A DNA stretch of 64,000 nucleotides. Origin: Pinus tabuliformis. Its lineage: Eukaryota; Streptophyta; Pinopsida; Pinales; Pinaceae. Location of the stretch: positions 887,196,184 through 887,260,183 of the forward strand of contig CM062817.1 in NCBI GenBank assembly GCA_031772625.1, given 5' to 3'. The notes under the pieces were generated by a model. The model saw only the letters and a list, made by a program, of their open reading frames with translations, had not been told where the DNA came from and made no database searches. Below, one piece after another: positions 11,815 to 23,416 of the stretch (position 1 is its first letter; each line of letters starts with the position of its first letter). Position numbers and translations under genes: made by a program.

Positions 11815-12085
11815 GTTGCAACAACGATAACAACTACAACCAAAAGAGTTGCAACAACAATAACAATTGCATTCAATGGAGTTGTAACAATAACAACAAC
11901 TACAGTCAATGGATTTGCAACAACAGTAACAACTACAATCAATGGAGTTGCAACAACAAGGCAATGGAGTTAAAACAAAAGAACAAGGGAGTTGCAACAA
12001 TAAATAGTGAACAAAGTTGCAACAACGTACGATGAGAAAAGTTGCAACAATAAACAACTACGGTTGAGTTGCAACAACTGAGTTA
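11815..12085 (-). repeat. 33-bp minisatellite inside the copia LTR
   Basis: Plus-strand units begin GTTGCAACAAC and are followed by ATAACAACTACAATCAATGGA-type sequence. Four units of exactly 33 bp (11815-11946) are followed by about six shorter ones of 14-27 bp. A short local reading frame through it is a repeat artefact. Confidence 0.85.
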
Positions 12086-12149
12086 CATCTAAACAAAAAT
12101 ACTTTGTTTTTATTCGACTACTATGTGTTCTTCCTTTTGTTACAATAAT

Positions 12150-12162
12150 CCATATTTATACA
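12150..12162 (-). promoter_or_regulatory. TATA box in the copia C LTR
   Basis: The minus strand reads TGTATAAATATGG, a strong match to a plant TATA box, about 550 bases upstream of the primer-binding site. Confidence 0.55.
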
Positions 12163-12435
12163 TAACTTTTAGTTCATTAATTGGATTTAAAAAATTAAAT
12201 TTCCCCTTTCTTGATAACCCTTCAAATCTCAATTAGGAAAAAGGAAAAATCTAAGATAATTTCTACGGAAGTGTTGCTCCTTCGGATTTGAATGAGCTAA
12301 GGCAGTGGTAGTTCTTCACAATTTCATGCTGACCCTTTGGATTTCAATGAGCTGAGACAATGGTAACTCTTCAACATTTTGGCCATCGAGGAAATAAAAA
12401 TTGTCGTTGACATTATTTCCCTATTAATTTAGCAA

Positions 12436-12726
12436 GATGATATGCAAGTTGTTGGTGAATGGAGTCATACTCTTAATTCTCTTCCATCCTGAAATTTACT
12501 TTCTACAAAAATTTCTAAAAAATATATAAAAAAGGGGAAAGAAAAGTATAGTTAAGAAAATCTAGGTTTCTAGCACATACTAGAATTTTTGTTGGAATCC
12601 AAGAAACTAGCTAACAAAAATTCTCAATAAAAATATTTGCTTAGTGGTTAACAAATTTGCCAAAATATTATAATAATTTTCAAAGTTACAAAAGATTGCC
12701 TAATAATATCAAAACACTAATCTATG
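12436..12726. other. Unassigned DNA between copia C and the LINE
   Basis: AT-rich sequence with no gene or repeat that I recognise. It is the left flank of the LINE insertion site. Confidence 0.5.
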
Positions 12727-12741
12727 GAGGACATTTAGAAG
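12727..12741. repeat. Left target-site duplication of the LINE
   Basis: GAGGACATTTAGAAG lies directly before the LINE poly(A) tail (T run 12742-12749 on the plus strand). The same 15 bases occur at 41015-41029, directly beyond the LINE 5' end. Confidence 0.85.
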
Positions 12742-14725
12742 TTTTTTTTGCCTAAGGAAAAAACCGTAATTTCATTAAAAGGATTAACGAAATTGCATTT
12801 AGCACATGCACCTTTCTAGAAATCAATGCATTACCCAGATTGAACCAAAACTAAAAATGAAAGATGAGTAGATGCCCAACAACAAAAAGGGACATGCCCA
12901 AACTGCAAACTGTCCAACAAGAAGCTGCAAGAACTACATATAAACCATCTGTTATAGGTATACCATATAGAAACCGAGAAACATATCAAGTGTCTACGCC
13001 AATAATAACCTTCAAGGGAAGAGTCATTTGAAAAAATGAAACATATTGCCAAGAAGAATAGTTTCATATCAAACCAAATAATTATCGAAGTGACCAAAGT
13101 ATGAAAATATTAGCATCGAACACAAAACACAAAGAAGTGGCCTGCATCATGGGGCTAGGTTGAGCCCCCCAAAACTTGTAACTAGTCCTCATATTGTCTT
13201 TGATAGTATTCATATTAATTCAAACCAATGTGTTCAATCACCTTCCAGAGGCCCTTCTCGAGGAGAAGGCCTTCCTTAGAAAGTTGGGTAGATTCCTTGT
13301 TTCTTTCTCTGTATATGTGTCTACAAGAGAAGTGAACAAAATCAAGACATAACCTTCTGATATCCATCACAATGTTATCCAAATAAATTTTCTTGCAATG
13401 TTGCACACCATTCACCCAATTAACCACCAATATGGATTCCCCCATAATTTGAAAACTATCACACCTTTTCTCCCTAGCGAAAGAAATTAAGTACCTGCAA
13501 GCCAATGTTTCAGCCTAGTTATTGGTACCATTACCAAGGAAACTTTTTACATGAAATGAGTGTTGAACATACATGTGGAGAATAAATTCTCCACCGTCCA
13601 GGAGTCCATTTTTTTGTTCAGCCCCATCAAAAAAACCCTAGGGCATTACATTGTAAGAAATTTCCTCTCTGATATATCTAATAGGGGATGAGATTTGATC
13701 TGTGGATAATGGTTTAAAATAAATGTACTTTCCATTGCTATTTTCTCAGGGCAAGAAGCAAGATCTTTGAAAATCAACATATTGTGGGTGATCTAAACCC
13801 CCTAGGAGATAATGAGTGGGAGAGAACCAATCAACTTGTTTACACGATCCTGATTCTAGGAATACTAGGAGGCCGCAAATCTATTATCACTCCATCTACA
13901 AGGCATTTGGAGGATAACTCGACATTACAACCAAACTTGTTGAGTGAAAGGGCATGAAACAAAAAAATGATCCATAGATTCACTGGAGTTCTTACATAGC
14001 GTGTACCAGCTAGGCCCAACCCTGTACCTTCTCTGCATTACTTCCCAGTGGAGATTTTTCTTGACATTATACTCCAAGTGAGGAGCTTCGATTTGGGGAG
14101 AAATTTTGCCTTCCACACTGATCCCCACCACCATTCATGGTCACCCAGTTGATTTTGAGCCACTAAGTGAGTATATCCCATTTTTGGGGAATATATACCT
14201 AGGGGAAGAAGGCCAAATTAAGACATTCTCCTAATCATTTAGCCTAATAAATCCCCTTTCAAGAGCCCCCACATAATGCCTACATTCCGCTCAAAAATCC
14301 TTAGGGAGGTTTAAACCTTCAGCTGTGAGCCAACCTTGGCTCCAAAGTGTAGTATTTCGATGATTTGAAACTTAGGACGGGCGAATGAAGCCCTCATAGC
14401 GCAGGTATAAGATGATTTCATTGGGGAGGATATGCTGCCCCTCACTACTACGCCATAGATCATAGCCCAACTAAAGCCTCTGACCATTTCCAATCCTCCA
14501 GGAAAGACTAGAAACTATTAGGTTGAAATAATTAAGCATCGCCTGCCATACAATCAATATATTTCCTTTCGGCTTGTCAAGTAGTCTGATCCAATTTTCC
14601 AGGGACATGGGGCTGATGTATTTATGGAGAACAATCTCGGTCCAAAGACTCTTTGTGGAAAGCAACCTCCATCCACACTTGTCTACCAAAGCTTTTGATC
14701 CGTTAATGAAAAAGGTATTATAGAC
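12742..14725 (-). mobile_element. 3' part of a plant L1 LINE
   Basis: This is the 3' end of a minus-strand LINE. It has a poly(A) tail (12742-12749), a 3' UTR ending in a TTAATGAAATTACGG-like phrase typical of plant L1, an RNase H domain (13215-13530), a zf-RVT domain (about 13900-14140) and the C-terminal RT region (about 14470-14700). It is cut at about 14725 by gypsy element G. The upstream endonuclease and RT core are missing from the window, and ORF1 resumes on the same strand at 38485. Several frame breaks are visible. Confidence 0.88.
13215..14720 (-). pseudogene. LINE ORF2 C-terminal part: RT end, zf-RVT, RNase H
   Basis: In order on the minus strand: the RT C-terminal region with VDKCGWRLLSTKSLWTEI and WRIGNGQRL (14471-14700); the zf-RVT zinc-binding domain with VKKNLHWEVMQRRYRVGP and CKNSSESMDHFFVSCPF (13925-14060), which keeps a C-x(n)-C-x5-H-x(n)-C pattern; and an RNase H domain with MGESILVVNWVNGVQ and HIYRERNKESTQLSKEG (13215-13505). 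Plant L1 elements often have this order. RNase H would remove RNA from the cDNA hybrid. The reading frame is interrupted between domains, so this is a dead copy. Confidence 0.82.
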
Positions 14726-15848
14726 TGTGTGAATTCGCTTATGTTACTTAATGCAACGGATCGAAAAGATTGCGAATAACATAAACACATAAAAAACTTG
14801 AAAACACATCAACACAACCAAATTTAATAAAGGAGTTCACCAGACTTTCTGGCTATGTCTCCCGGTCCTTTCGCTTCTAGTTTTGACCTTTTTATTTTGT
14901 CTTCAAATTGTTGTTACAGGTATGAGCTCGAAAATAGAGTCTCAAATAAGAAAATGGACATCGCCACTGCGTTCAGCTCGAAATTTCAAGTCTAATGAGT
15001 ACTCGACCATATTTGGCCACTGTGACCTCCAGACCCCTGGAATGGTCCAAAACCACCTTTGTCCCTGCAAAACCACCCTCTGTCTGGAAAAAACCACCTC
15101 AGATTGGAGTTGGTGGTAGGGCAGGTTCAACACCTACAATGGTTTATTAAAAGACTGGTGGCTTGGTTAACCAAGTCCCACCCTTCGGCATGTTCATTCT
15201 TTTTTAGTGATATGGTATGGATATACCATATGTAGTTGCAATCTGTGGTAAATGTGGGATAATGCGATAACATAAAATCAAAGGACTAGCGGTCGTGGGG
15301 TTGACCCTGACTATCTGGCCTTTTTCCAGCGGAGATCCCGACACCAAAATAAATACAAGTTTATCATATCCATTACCAAGTCCCGTCTGATCCAATGATT
15401 ATCGTGTCACCCATTGGCCAACTATCTTGGCTGATCTCCACCATCGATCAAACATGTGTGATCCAACGGCTATCACGCAATCTCATGTGAATTCTTGCAC
15501 GACCGATATCAGATCGAGAGCGCACGATAAAAGTTGTTTTCTTATGCTATGTGTCACTCGCTAAGGTTAATCACGTGAATTTGAGGAATATCATTTACCA
15601 TTTTATAAGCACGCGAGATACTACTTACCGCTTACGAATACTACTCCTCTGTTCTGCTAGCACGTGGCTTCATATGATCTCTTCATTTCTTAACTTTATT
15701 TTGCACGACTTAATCCTAGCCCTCTATCTCCCTCACTCGTGTTCTTTGATCTAACCGATCCAATGACTGTGCTTCACTGCTCTATTACCACTTTCATTTG
15801 CATTTGAATACTTTGATCCGAAGGCAAAACTGAATCCATTTTGGATCA
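14726..15848 (-). repeat. 3' LTR of gypsy element G
   Basis: The edge next to the polypurine tract is clear: the minus strand starts TGATCCAAAATGG. The other edge is set at TGTGTGAATTCG (14726) because LINE sequence ends there. A TATA-like CTTATAAAATGG lies near 15600-15612. There is no second LTR to confirm the length. Confidence 0.5.
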
Positions 15849-15858
15849 CTCCTCCCCA
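15849..15858 (-). promoter_or_regulatory. Polypurine tract of gypsy element G
   Basis: The minus strand reads TGGGGAGGAG immediately before the LTR start at 15848. Confidence 0.6.
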
Positions 15859-15939
15859 CTGGAAGCTTTTGGTCCACTGAAATTTGGTTGTAGCTGTCGA
15901 GTAAGTGAGGATAAAGTTCACTTACTTTTCCAATCTCTA

Positions 15940-17610
15940 TCCATCACGCTTTACTTGGATTGTACCTTTGAGTCCAACTCGAAGATACTCAACATTTCCC
16001 CATTGTGAAGTCCTTATCCTCCTGTCAAGAACTGTGTCCCCCTATAGCTCATTGAGATACTCTGGCATAAGATCTTCAATGGAAGGTAGCTGACCTTGCT
16101 CTTCAGGATCTTCAATCAATGAGGGCTCATACAATCGCAAGTTTTCAACATTTACGACAGAATAGATTTGCATGTAAGCTAGTAGATCTAGGCAGAAAGC
16201 ATTTTCACCAATTTTGTCAAGTATTTTGAAAGGACCATATCTAATTGGTTTCAACTTTTTACCTTCCCCTTGCAGTCTTTCTTTGCTGATGTACAACCAA
16301 ACTTGATCACCAACTTGAGAACTATGCTCAAATCGATGCTTGTCATGTCGCGCCTTATACTCTTCTTGTCTTCTTTCCAGCCATTCCTGTATTGCCTGGG
16401 GAATTTCCTAGATTTGTTCAATGAAATTGGTTGCTTTGTCTACATCACTATGTCCATCAACTGCTATTTCTTTACCAAAGACAGAATCCAAGGGAAGCTT
16501 TGGTATAAAACCAAAACAAGTATGAAAAGGATATCTCTGAGTAGAAGAATGTTTTGCATGGTTGTAAGCATGTTGGACATAACACAAATGCTCATCCCAA
16601 AGTTTGGGATGCTTACTGCAATATCCTCGAAGCAACTGTATCATTGTCTTGTTGACCACTTCTATCTGACCACCTATTTGCGGATGAAATGTCGTGCTCT
16701 TCTTTAACTTTGTGTCCATTAACTCCCATAGACTTGACCAAAATTTCCCGACAAATCGAGAATCTCGATCGAATACAATAGAAGTGGGTAACCCAAAATG
16801 AACCCATACATTTTGAAAGAACAACTTTGCAGTTTGTTTAGTTGTGACATGTTTATTTCATGGTGTCAAACTACACATCTTACTGAACCTATCCAAAACT
16901 ACATACAAATAATCATGACTCTTTCTAGACTTTGGCAACCCCCCAACAAAATCCATGGAAACACTTTCCCAAGGATGAGAAGGAATTGGAAGTGAAGTAT
17001 ACAAGCCTAATTTTCTATTACTTGGCTTGCTTGTAGCACACATAGTACATCCTTTAATATATCTAGAAATTCTCTCATTCATTCATGGCCAATAACAGTA
17101 TCTTTGTAATTGTGAAACTGTTTTACTTACACCAAAATGACTTGATATGAGAGAAGTATGTGCTTCTTGAACTATATTAACTCTTTCAGTTTGTGGAATG
17201 CATAACTTTCCCAAATGATATAAGAGTTTGTCCTTTATGAAATAATCCAATTCTTCTACCTGCTTGCCATGACTTAAAGTTGCATATACATCCTTAAAAT
17301 TTGTGTCTTGAGCACATTGTTCAATATCACTTTCATGAATTACTAAATTATGCTTAAGTATTGTGGATGCATTTATAATTGGTCTTGATAACATGTTTGC
17401 AACCTTATTATGTATTCCCTTCTTATATTTGATAAGAAGTTGAAATTGTTGTAGAAAACCCATCCACCGATAGTGTCTTGATTGTTGCAATTTAGTTTGT
17501 GAGTGTAAATATTGAAGTGGTTGATGATCTGTGTGTATGATTGTTTCTTTACCTATTATGTAATGTTTCCACTTTTTAACACTCTGAACTAATGCATATA
17601 ATTCCTTATC
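15940..17610 (-). pseudogene. RNase H, integrase and chromodomain-like tail of gypsy G
   Basis: The first part (17083-17610) has an RNase H end (YDKELYALVQSVKKWKHYI, HTDHQPLQYL, NMLSRP) and the integrase zinc-binding H-H-C-C region that follows. The integrase core (about 16400-17080) has MDFVGGLPKSR, VHFGLPTSIVFDRDSRFVG and TTFHPQIGGQIEVVNKT. The tail (15960-16300) has a YGPFKILDKIGENAF segment and a chromodomain-like end (VEYLRVGLKG). Chromodomain tails guide chromovirus integration to heterochromatin in known families. It is a fossil with few breaks. Confidence 0.82.
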
Positions 17611-17788
17611 ATACCTCAAGCTCATTTGGACACATTGATAAAGCCATCTTCTCTTCTCTTCTATTTTCTTGGTTCACACAGGTTTGACAAAGGAACACAA
17701 GGGTCTAAAACTATAAGTATTGAAGCTCCCACGGATCTAGGGTTTTTGTTTCTCGATCACATGCACATAACTGAATATTTTCGACCTC

Positions 17789-17985
17789 ATTTGCATACAC
17801 AGAGTGGTCAAGGGTGGGACTGGGAAGTCTTAGTCGTTCGCACATAAGCTTGAAGGGAGTGACTAGGGTTTCAAGCAGTTTGGTCCCTAGTCGCACGCAC
17901 AAAGTGGTCAAGGGTGCGACTAGGAAACCTTAGTCACTCACACAATAGCTTGAAGGGCACCACTAGGGGTTTGAGGCTGATCTGG
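17789..17985 (+). repeat. 100-bp tandem repeat with hairpin arms in X
   Basis: Units begin with AGTC-type half-sites at 17789, 17832, 17889 and 17932, so spacings alternate 43 and 57 bp (100-bp period). The 17889 half-unit pairs AGTCGCAC (17889-17896) with GTGCGACT (17914-17921), a perfect 8-bp stem with a 17-base loop. A third unit follows the Y insertion at about 26000-26070. Confidence 0.8.
17981..17985. repeat. Target-site duplication of element Y, left
   Basis: TCTGG; the same five bases follow element Y at 25986-25990. Confidence 0.9.
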
Positions 17986-19189
17986 TGATGAGCCTCGGTA
18001 TTGCAACAATAATGCTGCAACTCCCAAGGCTACCGAATTTAATTATCAACTAAGGGTTCGTACAAACTTAACAGGTATCAACACTATATGTGTAGCATAC
18101 AATGTGTCCTTCCTTTGCTATCATGATGTAATGGAGTGCATGTACTAAAGTCAAATCCTAAACTAATTTCAGAAAATGAAATGTTCGAAAAGGAACCTTA
18201 ACCTATTGAGAGAAGGAAAGTACAAGGAAAGAGATTGAAATCAAATGCTAAAACACACCATTTTCTAACTAATTGCTAAGAGGCTTTGCTTCAAAAGAAT
18301 GCTAAGTTAACATGTATGCAATAAGAAAACTAATCCAAGCAGCGCAATGATTACTATGAACTTCCAAATCTTTTCGAAGGATGAAATAATGCTTGTGATC
18401 CTGCAAAAGAACTTACATCAACCATTTAACTTAATCCTACAATAAGAAATTAGTAATACTAAATGCATAAAAAAAAAGAAATAAAAACTAGAGATGCATG
18501 TGAATAAGCAGTGAAAATAATGAAAGAAAATGATACAAAAGGGCTTTGAGGCTCCTGGGATGGCCAATCCCAAGGAAACTCAGAGACCTATGGAGGAGAA
18601 CAACATTTAGAAGCTGAACATGACACCAATCTTCATTATTTTCATCAATAGAATTACATCCCTGCAAGAAAATACAATGGAGCTGCAAAAATACAATCTC
18701 TCTCCACAATAACACTAATGAAAATCTATCCCTAGAGGCAAATTCGACTTGGTACTTATACAAAATGATTAGGAATCATTCCCCATGAATGGACAAAGCT
18801 TTCCCCACCAAAATCCCTTGATTAGTGGAACACATTCCTAGACTTTCTCAATCATTGGAGTTCCACAACCTGTGCCATAATTCCATAATATCTTGTTGAT
18901 TTATTATTTATTATTGATCCTCCTGTAGTAGGGAACAAGTCCATAAATTATCTCCTCCTCCAAATTTTTATAATCTGCCCAATATTCTCATAATATTCCA
19001 CAAAAATAAATAATATTAGACACAAATATCCAATTATTCATAAACCTTCCTAATGAATATATTAAAGTTAAAAAAATTTATCTAATGCAAAAAGAGAGGT
19101 TTAATGTGCTAAAGGATGGTAATAGGCCTTAATTTATGTTTTAATTTAGAGGCATGGGCTTAATTTATGTCTAATTTAGAGGCCCATTA
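17986..19189 (-). repeat. 3' LTR of element Y
   Basis: 1204 bp, starting TGATGAGCC on the plus strand. A TATA-like TTTTGTATAAGTACC on the minus strand lies near 18752-18768. It lacks an internal segment of about 0.85 kb that the 5' LTR has. Confidence 0.85.
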
Positions 19190-20924
19190 TACCTCCTGTT
19201 GAAAGTGTTGCTCATCCTCTGAGCAACTTAGTGACCTCATTGTGCCTCATCCATGGACCTGGTGGCCTCTCTCTTGTGCATTAAGAATATTGGCTGCAAG
19301 TTCTGCAAGGACAAGCCCAAAAACATATTTTTGCAAAGAAAAATCATTGTTTCTTGAGACCATTAGCTTGACTTCTTCCCCTTATTCAAGATGGGTTCTT
19401 TTAGTTTAGCAAGGTCTTCCACACCCGTATCAACCTTCTGCTACCTTGTTTCACCATTTGGACACCTCTAACACCTTCAAAATGCATTTAAATGAGAACT
19501 AGGACATCCTGTAGTAATTCCTGTCAAAACTACAGGAAACCCTGTTAAAACTACAGGAAAGCAGTTTTGAGCATAAATGATAGTCTGAGGTTAGGGAAGG
19601 CCCTCAACTTGACTCCAATGCATTTCTCCGATTTTTAGGCCCTGGACAAAAGCTAGAAAGAGATTGGAGACCTCTTGGAACACCTATTTTCGTCATTGCA
19701 ATTTGAGTTCTATTTTGATGGTGAATGCCTTATTTCTTTTTGTTGCCTTCTTCTCTTTTGTGGCCTAGGTGATTTCCTAATGGCCTTGGAGTTCTCTGTT
19801 TTGATTAGGTCTCTCTTAGGCATTGCCATTTTGGGTTTTAGTAAAATTTGTTCCTTTCTTCCTTCTTGTAGCAACATTCTTCCTTCTTGTAGTAGTCATT
19901 CTTCCTTCAAAGTCTTCTAACTGTATGGGAGTGATGAGAAATGATGTAGCGGGATTGGATGATGATGCTAGGGCTCAAAGGGAGTAGTGTAGGTTTGTGA
20001 AAATGGAGAGGATGCTCTATTTTTTTTTTCAAGAATGAAATGGGATGGATGAATGATGAATATATAGTGAATATGAAGTGGATGGAGGACATGGAGTGTT
20101 ATGGTGACTTGGCCTTTGTAAAAAATTATTCTTTTGACTACTATCCTTATTCCTTGATATCATCACCCTTCATAATTTGACTTTTCAATATTGCATGAGT
20201 GAAGGAGTGAGTTGTAATTAACTAGTTGAAGGCAGCTGACATCGCTGACCCATCCTTAACATATAAAACCTCATCTCTCATGCATTGACAACAAATTCCT
20301 AACTATAATATGCTCAAGAGAAGAGGTCAAGAATATTGCATACCTATACCTACATGATGGTTGTTGGAGAGACCTGCATGTTGCTGCTGAGTTGATGTTG
20401 ATGTGCAGTTGTTGGATGTTGATGCTGATAATCTTGATGTTGCTGCTAAGCTCTGGAGGAGATTCTTTGACCTCTAGATCTCCATGTTGAGGCTGACTGC
20501 AAATCTTTAGCTACTTCATCATCATATCCCCTCAATTTTTCAAAGAAACCCATCCAATTTTGCCTTGTGAATATCTCTAGTACAGGAGGGTGCTGATGAA
20601 TCCTCATTGTGTTGATGGGTTCCCCTTATCATTTTTCTCTAATGGATGGAGGTTTGTATAGGTCTGATACCAAATTTAAAAATCATGTGTATACAATTCC
20701 CTTATGCTGTAATCACTTTCAACAAACTAGAAGGATTTTTTATGTTCCTTTAACTTGGAAAAATGTGGGGAAATGTAGAGCCTGCCTCCTTAACATTGCT
20801 TGATGAAGCCAACCTCTATTTTTCCCTTTTAAAACTGCTCACTGCCAATCCTATAGGTGTTGTTATGTATCCTGTAGGATCTCAGGGAACCCTGTAGGTT
20901 TTTAGGACAATGATTTGTTTTATC

Positions 20925-21330
20925 CATATCTCCCAAATGGTAGAATGGATTGACTTGAAACTTTTTGAGCATGTTTCCATAATCATTATGCACCTCCCCA
21001 TAAAAAAATTTGGTCAATGGATGTATGGATCTCGAGAAAAACTAAAAACGGTTGAAGGTGATGGAGGTTGATTTCGTGGAAACCGTGCACTATAATTTGC
21101 TAAAATTTCGTGGGCATGTTACCATCATCCATATGCATCTACCCATGAAACAACTTTTTAAATGGATGCATGGATATTGAGAAAATGCAAAAATGGTTGT
21201 AGGTGATGGAGGCTGATTTCTCGAAAACTGTGCACTAGAATTTGCTGAAATTACTTGAGCATGTCACCATCATCCATATGCATCTCCCCCTGAAACAAAT
21301 TGGAAAATAGATGCATGGTTTTCAAGTTAT
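20925..21330 (-). repeat. 144-bp tandem repeat in element Y
   Basis: About 2.8 diverged units. The phrase GTGATGGAGG(T/C)TGATTTC recurs 144 bases apart (about 21058 and 21202), and CATATGCATCTxCCCxTGAAACAA recurs in step. Confidence 0.8.
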
Positions 21331-21680
21331 GGCAAAAACAGATTTATGCTCTATGTATTTTTATATCTTGTGGTAAAACAAAGCATCCTGTAGTTTTTTA
21401 TGATAGCAAGAAAACTCAATGGGAAAAGCTTGAGAATGGTGGGTGGATGATGGAAATAAATGAGGGTGATGGATTGGCATGGCCTTGGCCTTGATGGAAC
21501 ATTTGAGCAATGGAGGATAAAGTCAAAATTTGACTTCTTTTGACTAGGTTTGACCAATTTTTTCTTTTGGTACCAACTTGTTTTTCTTTTTCCCTTTTGC
21601 TTGAAAATATTGGAGAGTACATGAGATATATATGGAGCAAAGATTTACTTTATTTTTTTTTCTCTTTTTTTTTCTTCTAG

Positions 21681-21865
21681 GCCTACTAGCCGCCTCAATG
21701 AGGTTTTCAACTAATAGGTCTGTCTAAGCGCCTCAAAGGAGGTTTTCACCTAGGATCTTTTCTTTTTTCTCTTTTTTCTCCTTTTTTCAACCCATTGACC
21801 ATCCTATAGAGGTTTCAATCAATGAGCCAATCTGAGGCGCTTCCATGGAGGTTTTCACCTGAGAT
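21681..21865 (-). repeat. Short GAGGTTTTCACCT repeat in element Y
   Basis: Four diverged copies of a phrase close to CGCCTCAANGAGGTTTTCA lie in a T/C-rich background, at irregular 45-75 bp spacing. Confidence 0.6.
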
Positions 21866-22399
21866 TTTTTCCTTTCTTTTTTTTTTCTTTTTTTTTTTTC
21901 TACCCTACCCTACTTTAAAAACAAAATCACTTTCAAGAATACTTCCAATGGAGCCATGTGCACATCAAGATGACAGACAAAATGATGTGTAGGCTTGAAT
22001 GTATGCTTTGACATGTATCAAGCACAATTGAAGAAGAGAGTATTGCTGCAACTTAGTGACTATGTGGAACCATATTTCAATATAGTTTTGATGTCTCTGG
22101 TCAACTTGCTGATTCCGATCATTTTGGATGTCTTCTTCTTCCATGACCTTCAAATCTTCCTTTTCTTGCTGATTTTTCTCTTGAATACATGGAGGATTTG
22201 ATGGTAACCATGAGGGAGCTCTCTCGATCTCTGATTTTGATGTCTGCTCTTCATCAAGTGTAACCCATGATTATTTAATCTTCTCTTTTGAATCTTCTTC
22301 TTCTAGGTGTAGTCATTCAATGATATCAAGAGAATCTATTTTTTGCAATACTCTTCCTAAGCTATGGTGAACACAATTGAGCTCAAGAGGAGATGTTTG

Positions 22400-23416
22400 G
22401 AAGTGTTTTACCTCAGCATTGTAAGTGCGCTGAGCTACTTCAATGTGTGGGTTTGGAAATGGTTGTACAGGTAGTTGAATGGGAGTGTAAATTTGAGATG
22501 GACGTGGATGGGGTTGTGGTTGTGGTGGAGGTGAATGGTAAGGATAACATGGAGTTTGGTATTGAGGATATTGAGGAAAATATTGAGGATATTATGGATA
22601 ACTCCCATAAGTTCCTTGCCAAGCTTGTTGCCAAGATTGGTTTTGGGGTTGAGATGGCCAATGTTGCCAAGGAAAGGGTGTGTTCCAATTAATTTGAGGT
22701 GGATATGCATAACCTTGAAATTGGGAATTAGGATTTTGCATCATATCAGGCTGAATAGGTTGCCATGGTCCTCTTGGAGCTACATAACATTGCTACATTG
22801 GCAATTGACTTGCTCCATTGTTCTCTTGGTGAACTTACTTCACCCTTGGTAATGATGGATAATGTTTAACATCATGTGATTCTGCAACACAAATATCAAA
22901 ATTTTCTTTTCCTTCATCTTACATTCTTAATATTTCTACTTGTTTTGTTAGATTGCTAAGAATTTCTATTTTAAAATCATCAAACAAATTTCCAAGTTTA
23001 GCTTGACTTACCGATCTTGATGTTGATTTACCTACTCTTGATTTTCCTCTTGACATGTGTTTGCATGTTTCACAAAATTCATCAAATGATAATTGGTATA
23101 CATCACCTCTACTCATGATATTAAGAAGATCAATCCATTCATCCCTAATTGTTCTAAGTAAGAGGGGTTTTAGTGTTTCGGATCCTAAATGGTGTAGCTT
23201 TGCCTTCTTAACATTATACATGAACCTTTCTATTAGATCCTCTAGACTCTCATCTTCTTTTTGATTCATTCTAAAGATTTCTTCTTTAAGATCATGATCT
23301 TTATATTTTTCTAGAAATGTCTTTTGCATATCATTCCATGATCTTATTGAATTAGTCCCTAAACTCATGAACCATTTAAGAGCCCTATCCTTCAATATTA
23401 TTGGAAACAATCTCAA
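22400..23416 (-). pseudogene. Gag of element Y
   Basis: The retrotransposon gag domain (22919-23416) is clear: ALKWFMSLGTNSIRSWNDMQ, FLEKYKDHDLKEEIFRMNQ and ESLEDLIERFMYNVKKA match the usual W...F...E...F...RF pattern. Downstream on the same strand (about 22430-22800) is a stretch rich in Tyr, Pro and Gln (for example PQYPQYFPQYPQYQTP), likely a disordered gag C-terminus. Gag would form the particle. No protease follows. It is a fossil with a few breaks. Confidence 0.8.

Larger units (their letters stand above)
7646..12435 (-). mobile_element. Decayed Ty1/copia element C
   Basis: Minus-strand order from 12435 down: LTR (11606-12435), primer-binding site (11588-11602), gag (about 10750-11533), GAG-pre-integrase and integrase (about 8800-10400), RT (about 7900-8500), RNase H (about 7660-7890). 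Integrase before RT is the copia order. The downstream LTR is not found: RNase H gives way to gypsy sequence near 7650. The coding parts carry many breaks, so it is an old fossil. The outer edge of the LTR is approximate. Confidence 0.82.
11606..12435 (-). repeat. 5' LTR of copia element C (outer edge approximate)
   Basis: The inner edge is set by the primer-binding site. The outer edge is a guess at a TG/CA boundary near 12435. A TATA box (TGTATAAATATGG on the minus strand, 12150-12162) puts the transcription start near 12120, so the repeat tract at 11815-12085 falls in the transcribed R-U5 part. A roughly 55-bp segment around 12283-12390 is present twice in diverged form. Confidence 0.6.
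14726..17610 (-). mobile_element. Half of a Ty3/gypsy element (G)
   Basis: It is on the minus strand and includes RNase H, integrase with a chromodomain-like tail, a polypurine tract (15849-15858) and one LTR (about 14726-15848). Upstream parts (gag, protease, RT, 5' LTR) are not in the window. It abuts LINE sequence on the left and element X on the right, which fits a gypsy insertion in the LINE that was later split by X. It is a fossil with few breaks in the remaining pol part. Confidence 0.8.
17611..17985 (+). repeat. Terminal repeat of X, left copy, first piece
   Basis: It matches 31539-31915 from ATACCTCAAGCTCA onward and is interrupted exactly at TCTGG (17981-17985), the target-site duplication of element Y. 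It continues at 25991. Confidence 0.82.
19190..22390 (-). other. Non-coding internal region of element Y
   Basis: No gene is recognised. It holds CTGTAG/CTACAGG-type motifs (about 19505-19560, 20865-20905), a 144-bp tandem repeat (20925-21330), long T-rich runs (21640-21900) and a short repeat at 21681-21865. On the minus strand this is the 3' side of gag, where an autonomous relative would carry pol. Confidence 0.7.

Noticed and set aside
11764-12057. Thr-rich and Cys-rich frames
   Set aside because: Translations of the 33-bp CAA-rich minisatellite in the copia LTR.
22393-22692. Acidic 99-residue plus-strand frame
   Set aside because: It lies opposite the Tyr/Pro/Gln-rich gag end of element Y on the minus strand, which is the meaningful strand.
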